DNA of 64,000 nt. Source: an uncultured Acidimicrobiaceae bacterium (GTDB taxonomy: Bacteria; Actinomycetota; Acidimicrobiia; Acidimicrobiales; UBA10347). Positions 26,575 through 35,718 of this stretch are shown here, one piece after another. The notes beneath the pieces were generated by a model, which was not told where the DNA came from, searched no databases, and saw only the letters and a program-made list of their open reading frames with translations. Positions within the stretch are counted from its first letter, which is position 1, and the number at the start of each line of letters is the position of its first letter. The translations under genes were made by a program, and so were the position numbers. The stretch is from assembly GCA_905182135.1 (NCBI GenBank), contig CAJJAG010000005.1, forward strand, positions 151,740 through 215,739, in the 5' to 3' direction.

Positions 26575-26829
26575 CTAGGCAGTTCGGTGTGAACCGTACT
26601 GCCGCTCAGCCGATGTGGTCGATATTTCGATTTGTTCGTCAGACGGGTAGTCAGCGACGTGCATCTTGCCTAGAGCAATAAGGTGGTGCGGCGACCTCGA
26701 GCCCTCGGAAACAGTTCTCGTAGACGTGTCGGATCTTGTGCTCGTTGTATGAAGCAGAGATGACTTCTTGTCGGCCCAACACGCCCGGATCTCGACAGAT
26801 TTGGTCAGCTCTGTTGTTTCCTGCGTCAT
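26575..26829 (-). CDS. Doubtful small ORF
   Basis: An 84-codon frame from ATG 26829 begins with a plausible acidic start (MTQETTELTKSVEIRACW) and lies 16 bases upstream of the ORF at 26558-26196. The middle part is very rich in Ser, Thr and Arg. A second frame over the same stretch also reads protein-like, so a frameshifted remnant is possible. Confidence 0.22.
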   Translation of the reverse strand: MTQETTELTKSVEIRACWADKKSSLLHTTSTRSDTSTRTVSEGSRSPHHLIALGKMHVADYPSDEQIEISTTSAERQYGSHRTA

Positions 26830-27254
26830 ATTTGGCTCTTCACGCAGGATCTGGCTGGGTGGATGGTTATGGAGGCCCAGCAACTCGGTGAACGTGCATC
26901 GTTGGTTGCTAGCCAGATGGGGCCTAACGTCGCAAGCGCCAGCCAGACAGCCTCGGCGTCGAGTATCCCGTCGGAAAACTCCTGCCCGTCACTCTGGTCT
27001 CCTTTGCACGCTGCTGGACTGATCGCGTCTGCTGGCGTTACGGCACCTCCCACTCTCGATCTGAGCGCGTCATGAGGAGGCATGTGAGCGCAGAAAAAGT
27101 GGGCCAGTACTGGTTTCACGGGTCTTCCTAGGTGTCTCTAGTTCCAGAGACCCATGCCAATGCCGAATCTAGAATTTAGGCGTCTGGACGGGGACTTAAG
27201 ACTGTTGGGCCGTCGGGCTTCGTCTTCTTAGCTGGCGCCCTCTAGATTTGGGTT

Positions 27255-28364
27255 GTGGAATTCGAACTAAGTCCAGAACTTCAAGAACTGCAGCTACGAG
27301 CTCGCGCCGTGGCCACCGAAGGTGTCGCCGAGTTCGGCCGCCATAATGACAGCTGGATCAACGGATTCTCCAAGCCGTTCGCCCGCCGTATGGCCCAAGA
27401 AGGTTGGATCGGCATGGGTTGGCCAAAGGAGCACGGTGGTCAGGACCGACCGCCGATCGAGCGGGTCCTCGTTGCTGAAGAGATGATTGCCGCTGGGGCT
27501 CCTATTGCAGCCATGTGGTTCGCTGACCGTCAAATGGGTCCGACCCTGATTGCGTACGGCACAGCCGACCAGCAGGCCGAGTACTTGCCGAGAATGCTTG
27601 CTGGTGAAACCACTTGGTGCATCGGGATGAGCGAACCCGACTCGGGTTCTGATTTGGCCTCGCTCAAAACATCAGCAGTGCGCGACGGCGATCATTTTGT
27701 GATCAACGGTCAGAAGATCTGGACGAGCTTCGGTGACCAAGCTGACTTCTGTTACATGATCTGTCGCACCAGCGCAGATGGTCCACCACACAAGGGGATC
27801 TCCGAGATCGTAGTACCTATGGATTTGCCGGGCATCGAGGTCCGTCCGATTCAGGACATGACTACCAATCGTCACTTCTGTGAGGTGTACTTCACCGACG
27901 TCCGGGTTCCGGTCGAAAACTTGGTTGGCGTCGAAGGCGACGCTTTTAAACAGACCATGGTCCAACTCGCTCACGAACGCGGCGGCATCGACCGCTTGGT
28001 CTCGAACCGCGCCCTGTTCGACATGGCCGTGGCAAGGGCTGACACGACTGATCTGATCGTGCGTCAAGAGATCGCCAAACTCGAGACCGGCTATCGTGTT
28101 GGTCGCATGCTGGTCTACCGAGAGGTGCTGAAGCAAGCGCCCGCTGGCTTCAGCGCGGCTACCAAGGTGTACTGCACCGAACATCAGATGCGGGTCGCCG
28201 AGTTCGTATCCCGCACGTTCGGCCCCGAGGCCACGCTGTGGAATGACGTAACACACGGTCTGACGTATGCACCTGGTTACACAATCATGGGTGGCACTAG
28301 CAACATCATGCGCAACATCCTTGGCGAACGCGTTTTGGGCCTGCCCCGCGAACCCCGTATCTAA
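27255..28364 (+). CDS. Acyl-CoA dehydrogenase (catalytic Glu position not canonical)
   Basis: The 369-residue protein is a full-length acyl-CoA dehydrogenase, starting with MEFELSPELQELQLRAR from GTG 27255. FAD/substrate motifs are visible: WCIGMSEPDSGSDLASL and INGQKIWTSFGDQADF. Near the C-terminus it has YTIMGGTSNIMRNILGERV, where many acyl-CoA dehydrogenases have an active-site glutamate (EGTS-type). The glutamate is replaced by glycine, as in one subunit of the heteromeric steroid-type enzymes. No partner acyl-CoA dehydrogenase gene is adjacent. Two hairpins follow the stop. Confidence 0.87.
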   Translation: MEFELSPELQELQLRARAVATEGVAEFGRHNDSWINGFSKPFARRMAQEGWIGMGWPKEHGGQDRPPIERVLVAEEMIAAGAPIAAMWFADRQMGPTLIAYGTADQQAEYLPRMLAGETTWCIGMSEPDSGSDLASLKTSAVRDGDHFVINGQKIWTSFGDQADFCYMICRTSADGPPHKGISEIVVPMDLPGIEVRPIQDMTTNRHFCEVYFTDVRVPVENLVGVEGDAFKQTMVQLAHERGGIDRLVSNRALFDMAVARADTTDLIVRQEIAKLETGYRVGRMLVYREVLKQAPAGFSAATKVYCTEHQMRVAEFVSRTFGPEATLWNDVTHGLTYAPGYTIMGGTSNIMRNILGERVLGLPREPRI

Positions 28365-28369
28365 ACTTT

Positions 28370-28407
28370 CACTGGATTTTCCAGTGGCGAAATATTTGGA
28401 TATTTCG
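28370..28407 (+). terminator. Two tandem hairpins after acyl-CoA dehydrogenase
   Basis: The first hairpin pairs CACTGG (28370-28375) with CCAGTG (28381-28386). The second pairs CGAAATAT (28388-28395) perfectly with ATATTTCG (28400-28407) around TTGG. Starting five bases after the stop codon, they look like a double terminator. They would also insulate the TetR gene that follows. Confidence 0.65.
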
Positions 28408-28496
28408 GTCCGGACGGCATGTTAAAGATGCCCGCTGACCGTTGGCCGCCTGGATGGGATGAGACCTTTGCCGCTAAAGCGATCTAATATGCGAAA

Positions 28497-29099
28497 ATGG
28501 AGCGGAGAGGTCGCCCGAAGGGCGTGGACAGTGCAGACACACGTGTGCGTATCATGGATGCGGCCCGGGTCGAGTTCGCCTCAAGCGGCTATGAAGGTGC
28601 CTCGGTCGCGATGATCTCGTCAGCTTCGGACCTAGCACCGAGCGCGATTTACCACTACTTCGGCGGTAAGGCGGCGCTGTATGAAGAGGTGTTCGAGGTT
28701 ACGACCGATGCAATGTGGACCCAGGTTGACCTAGCAGCGAGCGAGGGCGACACCGTGCTCGCGAGCGTCGAAGCTATCGTGGGCCGTGTGCTCGGTCTGA
28801 GCGAAAAAGGGCGTCAGTACATCGATTTCTTGGCGTTATCCCCGATGGAAGCAACACTCCGCCCAGAGTTTGCTCATCTTCTCGATAGGCGGACAAAATG
28901 GCAAGAGGCCACGTTTACTGCACTCGCTGAGAAGGGTATAAAAACCGGCGAGCTCGACGGTTTCGACATTACGACCGGCACCGAGATGGTTCGATCGTTG
29001 GTTATGGGGTGGTTCTTTGAGGCCCAAATTCAGGGGCAGCACCGCAGCCGCAGCGGCGAGTCGTTGGTCACGCTCTTTCGTATCTTGGGCGATCGCTGA
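28497..29099 (+). CDS. TetR-family transcriptional regulator
   Basis: The 200-residue protein has an N-terminal TetR helix-turn-helix: TRVRIMDAARVEFASSGYEG, then the recognition part APSAIYHYFGGKAALYEEV. The ligand-binding C-terminal part does not match a known effector class by eye. TetR regulators commonly repress neighbouring genes; candidates are the upstream acyl-CoA dehydrogenase and the divergent LLM/flavin-reductase genes further on. I see no clear palindromic operator directly upstream. Confidence 0.92.
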   Translation: MERRGRPKGVDSADTRVRIMDAARVEFASSGYEGASVAMISSASDLAPSAIYHYFGGKAALYEEVFEVTTDAMWTQVDLAASEGDTVLASVEAIVGRVLGLSEKGRQYIDFLALSPMEATLRPEFAHLLDRRTKWQEATFTALAEKGIKTGELDGFDITTGTEMVRSLVMGWFFEAQIQGQHRSRSGESLVTLFRILGDR

Positions 29100-29417
29100 A
29101 CAGAGCAAGTAGGCCATTTCGGCGCCGTTCGCGAGAAGCGTAATGAACGGAATCTGCTGACCATCCAGCTATCTGAACGCGTGCGAGGCGCCGGTTTCAT
29201 GGTTGGTTCCCCGGTAATCGAAGCTACTCGTCTTGTGATGAAGCGATTGCTCAAACGATGCAGCACCGAAAAGGCATGTCGAGACAAACCTGTAGTAATA
29301 AGGGGACATATGGTGACCGTCCTCGCGTCGGTAAACCATGGGCGTGCCCATAGCCCGCTTGAGTGCTCTCGAAACAAGGAACGTTCATTGCGGGCCTGCC
29401 CTCGATGACGATGGGCG
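29100..29417. other. Intergenic stretch between converging genes
   Basis: In these 318 bases I see no supported gene. One plus-strand frame of 75 codons at 29181-29408 is rich in Arg and Cys and is not convincing. Confidence 0.45.
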
Positions 29418-30320
29418 TTACGCTGCCTGTTCGATTGTTTGGCCGAGGACTTGCAAGGTCTCTATGGCAGTTGGCTGGTCAGGCGATGCGCATCGCACGA
29501 TGATGTCGTCGACACCAAGCGCAGCGAGTTCGGCAGCCCGTTCGGCAACGTCATTACTGGAACCGGTAAGCAAGCGTTCAAATGCAAGACCCCGATACCC
29601 ACGGGTGACCAGACTCTGGGCACTTTCACGCGCCTGATCAGCATCGTTGAGAAGAAGAGCATCGCGACGCAACGCGAACCGAGTGCCCCCTGCAGAGCGG
29701 TAGCGATCGACACCAACCCTGATTGACTCGTCGTCCTGACCAGGTGAGCCATACCAACAATCTCCGAGGCGCGCAGCTCGGTCGATAGCGACTTCAGCAG
29801 TGCCGCCGATCCACCATTCGATTGGGCCGCTCGACCGTAAACCAACGGTCGCGTCGACGAGTCCGAAGTAAGCGTCGGTGACTGTCTCGCCGGCTAAGAG
29901 CGCCTTGACGGCAGGAATAGCGGCGTCGATGTCGCGGCCACGGTGAGACATGTTGGCTCCAAGGTTCGCGAACTGTGCATCGCCCCAGCCGATACCCGTT
30001 TGCACGATGAACGGTACGTTGGGCGAAGACGCATGATGAATCGCTGCCAGCGTGCCGATGTGCTCTGCCATCAGCAACGGCTTCCATAATGGGGTCAGAA
30101 ACAGGCAACCGACCGGCCGATCTGTCCACTCGGCCAGCAGCCGTCCCAGCATGGGCGTGTTCTGTGCATAGGGGACCTTCATGTCGTGATGATCGCCTAA
30201 CGTCAGCGAGATCAGCCCAGCCTGGTGAGCGGTACGGGCCCGTTCGATCATGCGTGTAGGAGCGGCCGAGCGGTGGTTCGATGCCAGGGACACGCCGATG
30301 CGAGGAAGGCTGCTAGTCAT
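29418..30320 (-). CDS. LLM-class flavin/F420-dependent oxidoreductase
   Basis: The 300-residue luciferase-like protein shows the N-terminal strand RIGVSLASNHRSA, the helix MIERARTAHQAGLISLTLGD, and the phosphate-binding C-terminal part IEWWIGGTAEVAIDRAARLGDCWYG (cited in part). Its LGD and WYG pattern is typical of F420-dependent reductases or monooxygenases in actinobacteria, but FMN cannot be excluded. It is divergent from the flavin reductase gene, with 78 bases between the start codons, which makes a shared regulatory region likely. Confidence 0.85.
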   Translation of the reverse strand: MTSSLPRIGVSLASNHRSAAPTRMIERARTAHQAGLISLTLGDHHDMKVPYAQNTPMLGRLLAEWTDRPVGCLFLTPLWKPLLMAEHIGTLAAIHHASSPNVPFIVQTGIGWGDAQFANLGANMSHRGRDIDAAIPAVKALLAGETVTDAYFGLVDATVGLRSSGPIEWWIGGTAEVAIDRAARLGDCWYGSPGQDDESIRVGVDRYRSAGGTRFALRRDALLLNDADQARESAQSLVTRGYRGLAFERLLTGSSNDVAERAAELAALGVDDIIVRCASPDQPTAIETLQVLGQTIEQAA

Positions 30321-30398
30321 TCCCGCACGCTAGACGACTGAAAGGTGCAGCTGAGCTGCAGGACAAGTGACGCGGCCCGATCTATTAACGTTGGGTCT

Positions 30399-30893
30399 AT
30401 GAGCGAAGTAGAAGCTATTGATCCCAAACATTTCCGCAACGTCATGGGGCAGGTGCCGACCTGCGTCACGATCGTGACGGCGATGGTCGACGATGCACCC
30501 GTGGCCATGGTGATTGGAAGTTTCGTGTCGGTGTCTCTTGATCCGCCGCTAGCTGGCTTCTTCTGCACCACTGAATCAGGCACATGGCAAGAGCTTCGTG
30601 GTGCCGATGTACTCGGCGTGAACGTGCTGGGTGCTGATCAGATCGATGTGAGTAATGCGTGCATGAGGGCCCCCGAAGAACGTTTCGAGGGACTCGATTG
30701 GTCAGTCGTCGACGGCGCCCCCAAGATTGCGGGCACTACGGCATGGCTCACGCTTACCCCCAACCAGGTCATCGACGCTGGCGACCATGAGTTTGCGCTC
30801 TGCAATGTGACCCATATTGAAGCGTCGGCTGAACCGAGCGAACCAGTCATCTTCTTCGGCGGCGGCTACCGCACGCTCGCACCCAAGGAGTAG
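30399..30893 (+). CDS. Flavin reductase-like (FMN-binding) protein
   Basis: The 164-residue protein has the flavin-reductase (HpaC/DIM6) fold, with the typical [17 protein letters not shown] start, [14 protein letters not shown] and a C-terminal strand [10 protein letters not shown]. Such proteins supply reduced flavin to two-component monooxygenases. The ATG at 30399 matches the family start; the frame is open further upstream. The stop is two bases before the GTG of an acyl-CoA dehydrogenase-like gene, so the two are almost surely co-translated. This raises the question whether the partner uses reduced flavin. Confidence 0.85.
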   Translation: MSEVEAIDPKHFRNVMGQVPTCVTIVTAMVDDAPVAMVIGSFVSVSLDPPLAGFFCTTESGTWQELRGADVLGVNVLGADQIDVSNACMRAPEERFEGLDWSVVDGAPKIAGTTAWLTLTPNQVIDAGDHEFALCNVTHIEASAEPSEPVIFFGGGYRTLAPKE

Positions 30894-30895
30894 CG

Positions 30896-32050
30896 GTGGC
30901 GACCGATCTAGACATCGCCGATCAAATTGTTGAAACCGTCGCCAGATGGGTAGATAACGAGGTCGTTCCGAACGCGTCCACATTCGAACTGGCTGACGAG
31001 TTTCCAGATGCGATGGTCGAGCAGATGAAAGCGTTCGGGCTATTTGGCTGCGTCATTCCCGAGCAATATGGCGGATTGGGTCTTGATCACATCACCTATG
31101 CCCGGCTAATCGAGGAAATCTCTCGCGGGTTCATGTCGCTGGGCGGTGTCCTCAACAGCCACCTCATTGTGTGCACGATGATCTTGAGGTTCGGGACTGA
31201 GGCTCAGCGCGAACGATGGTTGCCCGATCTGTGCTCTGGAGAAACGAGAGCAGCCTTCTCGCTGTCTGAACACGATGCTGGATCCGACGCCAAGGCAATG
31301 ACGTGCCGAGCAGTGCCCGACGGTAAGGACTACGTCATCAACGGCACCAAGATGTGGGTTACCAACGGTGAGCGCGCACGGATTGTTGCACTAATGGCCA
31401 AGACGCCCGACGACAGGGTGACCTGCTTCATTATCGAGAAAGACCCCGGGACCGACTTCGAAAACATCACCTTCCAAAAGGTCGAAAAGTTGGGCTACCG
31501 CGGCTTGGAAACCATGGAGATGACCTATGTCGATCAGCGAGTCCCCGCCGAGAACATGCTTGGTGACTTGGCTGGCATGGGTCGCGGACTTAACGCTGCA
31601 CTGTCGGCCCTTGAGCTTGGACGTATCAACATTGCCGCCCGAGCGGTGGGTGTCGCCCGTGCGTCGTTCGAGGCGGCAATGGCATACGCACAGCAGCGCG
31701 AGACCTTTGGCAAGAAAATTTATGATCATCAAGTCATCGCCTTCAAACTTGCCGATATGGCCACCAAGCTTGAAGCAGCTCGATTGATGTGTCATAGCGC
31801 GGCCCGCAAATTGGATGAAGGGATCCGTGCCGACCTAGAAGCTGGCATGGCCAAATTGTTCTGTTCCGAAACTGCGGCCGAACTGGCATTTGAGGCCATG
31901 CGTATCCACGGTGGAAATGGTTACACCAGTGAGTATCCAGTCGAGCGTTACTACCGAGACGCGCCGTTGATGATTATCGGCGAAGGCACAAGTGAAATAC
32001 AGAAGATGGTGATCGCTCGCCAACTGCTCGACAAATATCGAGTTGACTAG
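30896..32050 (+). CDS. Acyl-CoA dehydrogenase
   Basis: The 384-residue enzyme is a complete acyl-CoA dehydrogenase. It has [53 protein letters not shown] and the C-terminal [19 protein letters not shown] with the catalytic glutamate in GEGTSEIQ. The GTG start at 30896 lies two bases after the flavin reductase stop. It keeps all residues of a true dehydrogenase, so the flavin reductase could serve another monooxygenase instead. Chain specificity is unknown. Confidence 0.93.
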   Translation: MATDLDIADQIVETVARWVDNEVVPNASTFELADEFPDAMVEQMKAFGLFGCVIPEQYGGLGLDHITYARLIEEISRGFMSLGGVLNSHLIVCTMILRFGTEAQRERWLPDLCSGETRAAFSLSEHDAGSDAKAMTCRAVPDGKDYVINGTKMWVTNGERARIVALMAKTPDDRVTCFIIEKDPGTDFENITFQKVEKLGYRGLETMEMTYVDQRVPAENMLGDLAGMGRGLNAALSALELGRINIAARAVGVARASFEAAMAYAQQRETFGKKIYDHQVIAFKLADMATKLEAARLMCHSAARKLDEGIRADLEAGMAKLFCSETAAELAFEAMRIHGGNGYTSEYPVERYYRDAPLMIIGEGTSEIQKMVIARQLLDKYRVD

Positions 32051-32465
32051 GGCCTAGGCAACAAGGAGTCGGTAAAACAGGGGAGCGGGGTTCTCAAGAA
32101 ATTTCTCGTTCGAGGACCAGAACACGGCGCTGCAATAGTCGGCGCTGCCGACCTGCTGCGGACCTGCTGCCGACAGTGCACCCCAGCCAGGGTGATAGCT
32201 CGATCGTTCCCACATTTGTGCCGCCCTTTGTTGTTACCGCCAGTGGGCTTCCGAGACCCCTAGCTTCTTCGGCGCCAGCGGCATCCAAGGAGACACCGCT
32301 CTGGATGAGCCTGGACTGTTAAGTCGGCCCAGAAGTAGCCGGCGAACTGGTGTCGTGGCGCAGAGGTTAAATCTGCTTGGTTATGACCAGCGCTCGCTCG
32401 ATGCTCCCGCTCATGTGGAACTGAACGAACAGCTACTCGAGTGGTTGCTCGTCGGCGGGTGAGCG
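32051..32465. other. Intergenic stretch with a possible C-terminal remnant
   Basis: In 415 bases I find no whole gene. A plus-strand frame ending at the TGA at 32460-32462 reads protein-like for its last 35 codons (VVAQRLNLLGYDQRSLD, then LNEQLLEWLL). It may be the tail of a lost gene. The stretch near 32140-32180 is rich in CTGC repeats. Confidence 0.4.
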
Positions 32466-32756
32466 CTAGAACTCGTATTGCACCGCAGCGCGGCCGCTGA
32501 TACTGGGCTTGATCAGGTCGGTGATCAGAAGCTGATGGTCAGTGTCGGCCGAGTAAATTCGGTAGTCCTCGACTGACGCGAAGTCGCCAACAGCGACGTA
32601 ATCCCAGTTGCCGTCACTGATGCCTGCGTCGGGGCCATGGTGATAGGCGGCGACGCAGCCAAGTTTGGCGAGCCCATCGAGTCCGGCGCTGATTGCGGCC
32701 TTCGTCTCGTCCGACACATTTTCAGCCCACGTGAACATCACACAATGACGTAACAC
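32466..32756 (-). CDS. Dabb (stress-responsive alpha/beta barrel) protein
   Basis: The 96-residue protein has the dimeric alpha/beta-barrel (Dabb) pattern: VLRHCVMFTWAENVSDETK at the N-terminus, then HGPDAG, WDYVAVGDFASVEDYRIY and a C-terminal tyrosine-rich strand. The start is fixed by a strong AGGAG eight bases before the GTG at 32756, although the frame is open further upstream. Functions of such single-domain proteins are mostly unknown. It stands alone here. Confidence 0.82.
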   Translation of the reverse strand: MLRHCVMFTWAENVSDETKAAISAGLDGLAKLGCVAAYHHGPDAGISDGNWDYVAVGDFASVEDYRIYSADTDHQLLITDLIKPSISGRAAVQYEF

Positions 32757-32993
32757 AGAACAACTCCTAGAAAGACACAGTAAGAAAGGGCGAGCTGGGC
32801 AGGAACGTGTGAGTCCCATGTCCAGAAGACGCCCGTTTCTTCACTGTAGGTTCCTCTGTCGGACTCACACATGTTTCGGCACTAGTACCTGCCCAAAAAT
32901 CTTGCGGAGCTTCGAGCAAAAAGGTACGTGCGCTGGCTGTATTGAAAGCGACGTCGGGTCGCTGGCAGCGGTGGCGAGAACTTCGGCTATTTC

Positions 32994-33284
32994 CTATGTC
33001 TGAGGTGACGCGGCAACAGCCACCGCACGTGTTATCGGCGTCGCTATGGCCGCACCGCTTGCCCAAATTTGGACCGTGACAATGGGCTGGTCGTAACCAG
33101 ATGGCACTCGTTTGATAGAAACGCTTTCCTTGCGATGCTCGAAACGACCGCCAAAATCGTGTGGTGTCACGCCGAACAGCGTGCTGTCCATCCGCGCTTG
33201 GCTAACGAAAAGTCCTGGTCGATGCCATTCGGTGGGCACGCTCAAAGGGGTCAGTTGCATGGGCATAGGTAAATTGATTGTCAC
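32994..33284 (-). CDS. Hypothetical 96-residue protein, divergent from sodN
   Basis: A frame with GTG at 33284 reads 96 residues that look protein-like, including WHRPGLFVSQARMDSTLFGV and PIVTVQIWASGAAIATPI. An alternative ATG five bases upstream opens another frame, which begins well (MSDNQFTYAHATDPFERAH) but stops after 28 codons. A frameshift near 33220 would join the two, so this may be a damaged gene. I do not recognise it. Between this start and sodN are 73 bases. Confidence 0.32.
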   Translation of the reverse strand: MTINLPMPMQLTPLSVPTEWHRPGLFVSQARMDSTLFGVTPHDFGGRFEHRKESVSIKRVPSGYDQPIVTVQIWASGAAIATPITRAVAVAASPQT

Positions 33285-33357
33285 TCATGTAGCGCGCGGG
33301 CGTTGGCTCGCGTAATGTGAAGGCCACTCACTCGCTAACAACTTGAGGAAGCAACTC

Positions 33358-33828
33358 ATGAGCATGCGCGATCGCGTACAGGCAATGTTTACCGCCCCTG
33401 TGGCAGAGGCACACTGCGACGGACCATGCGGCGTCTATGACCCCGCATCAGCACGGGTCACTGCCGAAGCGGTGCTGTCGATGACCAAGAAAATGCTTGA
33501 CTTGCATGTCCCTGAGGGCAGCGACGATGCAGCTTGGGCCGGCTACTTGAACTCAATGAGCCGCTTTGCGGCGATTAAGGAAGAACAGGCCGAGTCGACC
33601 AAGCACGAACTGTTGGTTCTATGGACGGACTACTTCAAGCCCGACCACCTCGAAGCATTCCCTGACCTGCACGAGACCTTCTGGAATGCAACCAAGTTGT
33701 GCTCAGCTACCAAGCAGAATGTCGACGTTGCTGCAGCTGAGAACCTGATGGCTGCCGTTGAGAAGATCCACAACATGTTCTGGGAGTCCAAGAACCGCGA
33801 CGTCGCTTGGGTCCCAGCCGTCGGCTGA
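33358..33828 (+). CDS. sodN: Nickel-type superoxide dismutase
   Basis: The protein is a nickel superoxide dismutase, which converts superoxide to oxygen and hydrogen peroxide. The Ni-hook motif HCDGPCGVYDP begins at residue 19 and carries the ligands H1, C2 and C6 of the mature protein. The first 18 residues (MSMRDRVQAMFTAPVAEA) are a propeptide that must be removed to expose His1. The four-helix bundle follows. Total 156 residues from the ATG at 33358, which has a GAGGAAG site; an upstream TTG is not needed. The protease sodX follows 75 bases later. Confidence 0.96.
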   Translation: MSMRDRVQAMFTAPVAEAHCDGPCGVYDPASARVTAEAVLSMTKKMLDLHVPEGSDDAAWAGYLNSMSRFAAIKEEQAESTKHELLVLWTDYFKPDHLEAFPDLHETFWNATKLCSATKQNVDVAAAENLMAAVEKIHNMFWESKNRDVAWVPAVG

Positions 33829-33903
33829 TCCTGGTCTTAATCGCAGGACGCTGCGCTCTGCCGGCTCTGTGGACTGTCACAGTCCCACAGGCGGCGAGCA
33901 CTG

Positions 33904-34272
33904 TTGTCGAGAACCGTGGATCCATCTGCGCTTTCGGCACGTGACGCTGTGATCGTGAAAGAACTAACCCTTTGGGCGCTGCGCAAGCGGCGCCCATGGC
34001 GCGTTCATGGGACGTCGATGGAACCCGAGTATTACGCTGGTGATCTGGTATTGATCGATCCATTTCGTCGGGTCACTGTCGGCAGTGTGGTTGTTGCCAG
34101 GCATCCGTTCAAGAATGTTGAGCTAATCAAGTACGTCAAGGCTGTTGACGCCGACAAGTATGTGGTTCTTGAGAGCCCAAGCGGTGACGACAGCGATCGG
34201 TTCGGTCGGGTGCCGCTGCATACGGTGCGCGGCACCGTCACCTTCAAATGGAAGGCTAGGCGCTCATCATGA
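33904..34272 (+). CDS. sodX: Ni-SOD maturation protease SodX (S26-type)
   Basis: The protein is a small S26 signal-peptidase-like enzyme of the type that cuts the SodN propeptide. The catalytic serine lies in HGTSMEPEYYAGD and the lysine in ELIKYVKA, arranged as in LexA/S26 peptidases. It has no membrane anchor. The frame starts at TTG 33904; GTG 33916 or a later GTG may be the real start. Its position directly after sodN is the usual arrangement. The stop overlaps the next start (ATGA). Confidence 0.93.
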   Translation: MSRTVDPSALSARDAVIVKELTLWALRKRRPWRVHGTSMEPEYYAGDLVLIDPFRRVTVGSVVVARHPFKNVELIKYVKAVDADKYVVLESPSGDDSDRFGRVPLHTVRGTVTFKWKARRSS

Positions 34273-35540
34273 CCGCACTAATAGCGGGCGGCGGTGTCGC
34301 CGGTATGACCATGGCGCTGACGTGTCATCAGATCGGCGTGCCAGCAGTGGTGCTCGAGTCGGTGCGCTCGCTGGCACCCCTAGGCGTGGGGATTAACCTG
34401 CAGCCGAACGCGATTCGAGAGCTAATCGACCTGGGTCTCGAAGAGGATCTCAACGCCATCGGGATCGAGGCAACCGAGTGGGCCCTGGTTGGCCGTAATG
34501 GGAACGACGTGTGGTCAGAACCCCGCGGCCGGCTAGCTGGCTACCGCTGGCCTCAGTATTCGGTGCATCGAGGTGAGCTGCAGATGCTGCTGTATCGAAC
34601 AGTTCTGGACCGCATGGGGCCGGACGCGATGCGGACTGGTCACCGGGTCACCGGCTATCGGACGAGCCCTGATGGTGTCACCGCTCTGGTAGACACCCGA
34701 GACGGTGGATCGACTGAGGTCAGTGGGTCGGTGTTGCTTGCCGGTGATGGACTGCACTCTGCTGTGCGTTCCCAGATGTATCCCGACCAGCCCGAACCTC
34801 AATGGGGCGGCGCAGTCCTATGGCGCGGCGCCAGCTACGGGCCACCGATTCGCAGCGGCGCCAGTTTCACGCTCGTCGGTTCTCTTGATCAGCGTTTCAT
34901 CCATTACCCGATCTCAGCACCTGACCCCGAGACAGGGTTGCAATTGCAGAACTGGATTGCCGAGTTGTCCTTTGATCCTTCCAAGGGTTGGCGCCAGAGT
35001 GATTGGAATCGTCAGGTCGACACCGACGCCTTCCTGCCGGCGTTCGAGGATTGGCAGTTCGACTGGCTTGATATTCCGTCTCTGGTTCGTGGCGCTCCGG
35101 CGGTATGGGAGTTTCCCATGGTCGATCGTGACCCCGTGGAGCGATGGGTCGATGGCCGGGTGTGTCTTCTAGGTGATGCTGCCCATGTCATGTATCCCGT
35201 TGGTTCAAACGGCGCTAGCCAAGCGATTATTGATGCACGTGTGATGGGTGCAATGTTCCTGGATCATGGTGTTAATTCGAACGCGCTAGAGGCCTTCGAA
35301 TCGGCCTTGATCGAGCCCATGTCGTCGCTCGTGCTGCGCAATCGAGGGAATGGCCCGGTCGGTATTCTTGGGGTAGTGGACGAACGATGTGGCGGTATCT
35401 TTGACGACATCAACGATGTGATCCCGCGGGCCGAAATTGAAGCGTTCATGGCGAATTACAAGGCCGCAGCGGGCTTCGCCATCGACCAATTGAATAGTGC
35501 ACCGTCGACGATCGCGCCTGGCGCTCAGGTCGTGAACTGA
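34269..35540 (+). CDS. FAD-dependent monooxygenase (PHBH fold)
   Basis: The 423-residue flavoprotein has the GxGxxG-like start ALIAGGGVAGMTMAL, the middle DGLHSAVR motif and the GDAAHVMYPVGSNGASQAI segment of class A flavin monooxygenases. It resembles PhzS-like hydroxylases of small aromatics in overall layout. Translation is coupled to sodX (ATGA), so it belongs to the sodN-sodX operon. That link is unexpected and may reflect a shared oxidative-stress response or only convenience. Substrate unknown. Confidence 0.87.
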   Translation: MTALIAGGGVAGMTMALTCHQIGVPAVVLESVRSLAPLGVGINLQPNAIRELIDLGLEEDLNAIGIEATEWALVGRNGNDVWSEPRGRLAGYRWPQYSVHRGELQMLLYRTVLDRMGPDAMRTGHRVTGYRTSPDGVTALVDTRDGGSTEVSGSVLLAGDGLHSAVRSQMYPDQPEPQWGGAVLWRGASYGPPIRSGASFTLVGSLDQRFIHYPISAPDPETGLQLQNWIAELSFDPSKGWRQSDWNRQVDTDAFLPAFEDWQFDWLDIPSLVRGAPAVWEFPMVDRDPVERWVDGRVCLLGDAAHVMYPVGSNGASQAIIDARVMGAMFLDHGVNSNALEAFESALIEPMSSLVLRNRGNGPVGILGVVDERCGGIFDDINDVIPRAEIEAFMANYKAAAGFAIDQLNSAPSTIAPGAQVVN

Positions 35541-35718
35541 GCTGTTCGAATACGTCGATTCCTGCCACGGCTGTTGGGCCCAGGATCTATAGGCAGCTTT
35601 ATTCAATATTTCGTCCATTTGGCCGATACTGAATGGGTGTATCCATCCGTTCGGTCCATAGCGCCGACCCAGGCGGGTTAACAGCCTGGGTCGTGGAGGC
35701 CGGGTACTGTCGCACAAC

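Larger units (their letters stand above)
25425..27254. other. Gene-poor 1.8-kb stretch
   Basis: This is the longest stretch in the window without a recognisable gene. I list three weak small ORFs within it separately (25602-25982, 26196-26558 and 26575-26829). Other overlapping frames on both strands near 26826-27119 are not supported. I see no tRNA, insertion sequence end or long inverted repeat. The mixture of short protein-like frames suggests decayed DNA, but I could not reconstruct any parent gene. Confidence 0.5.
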
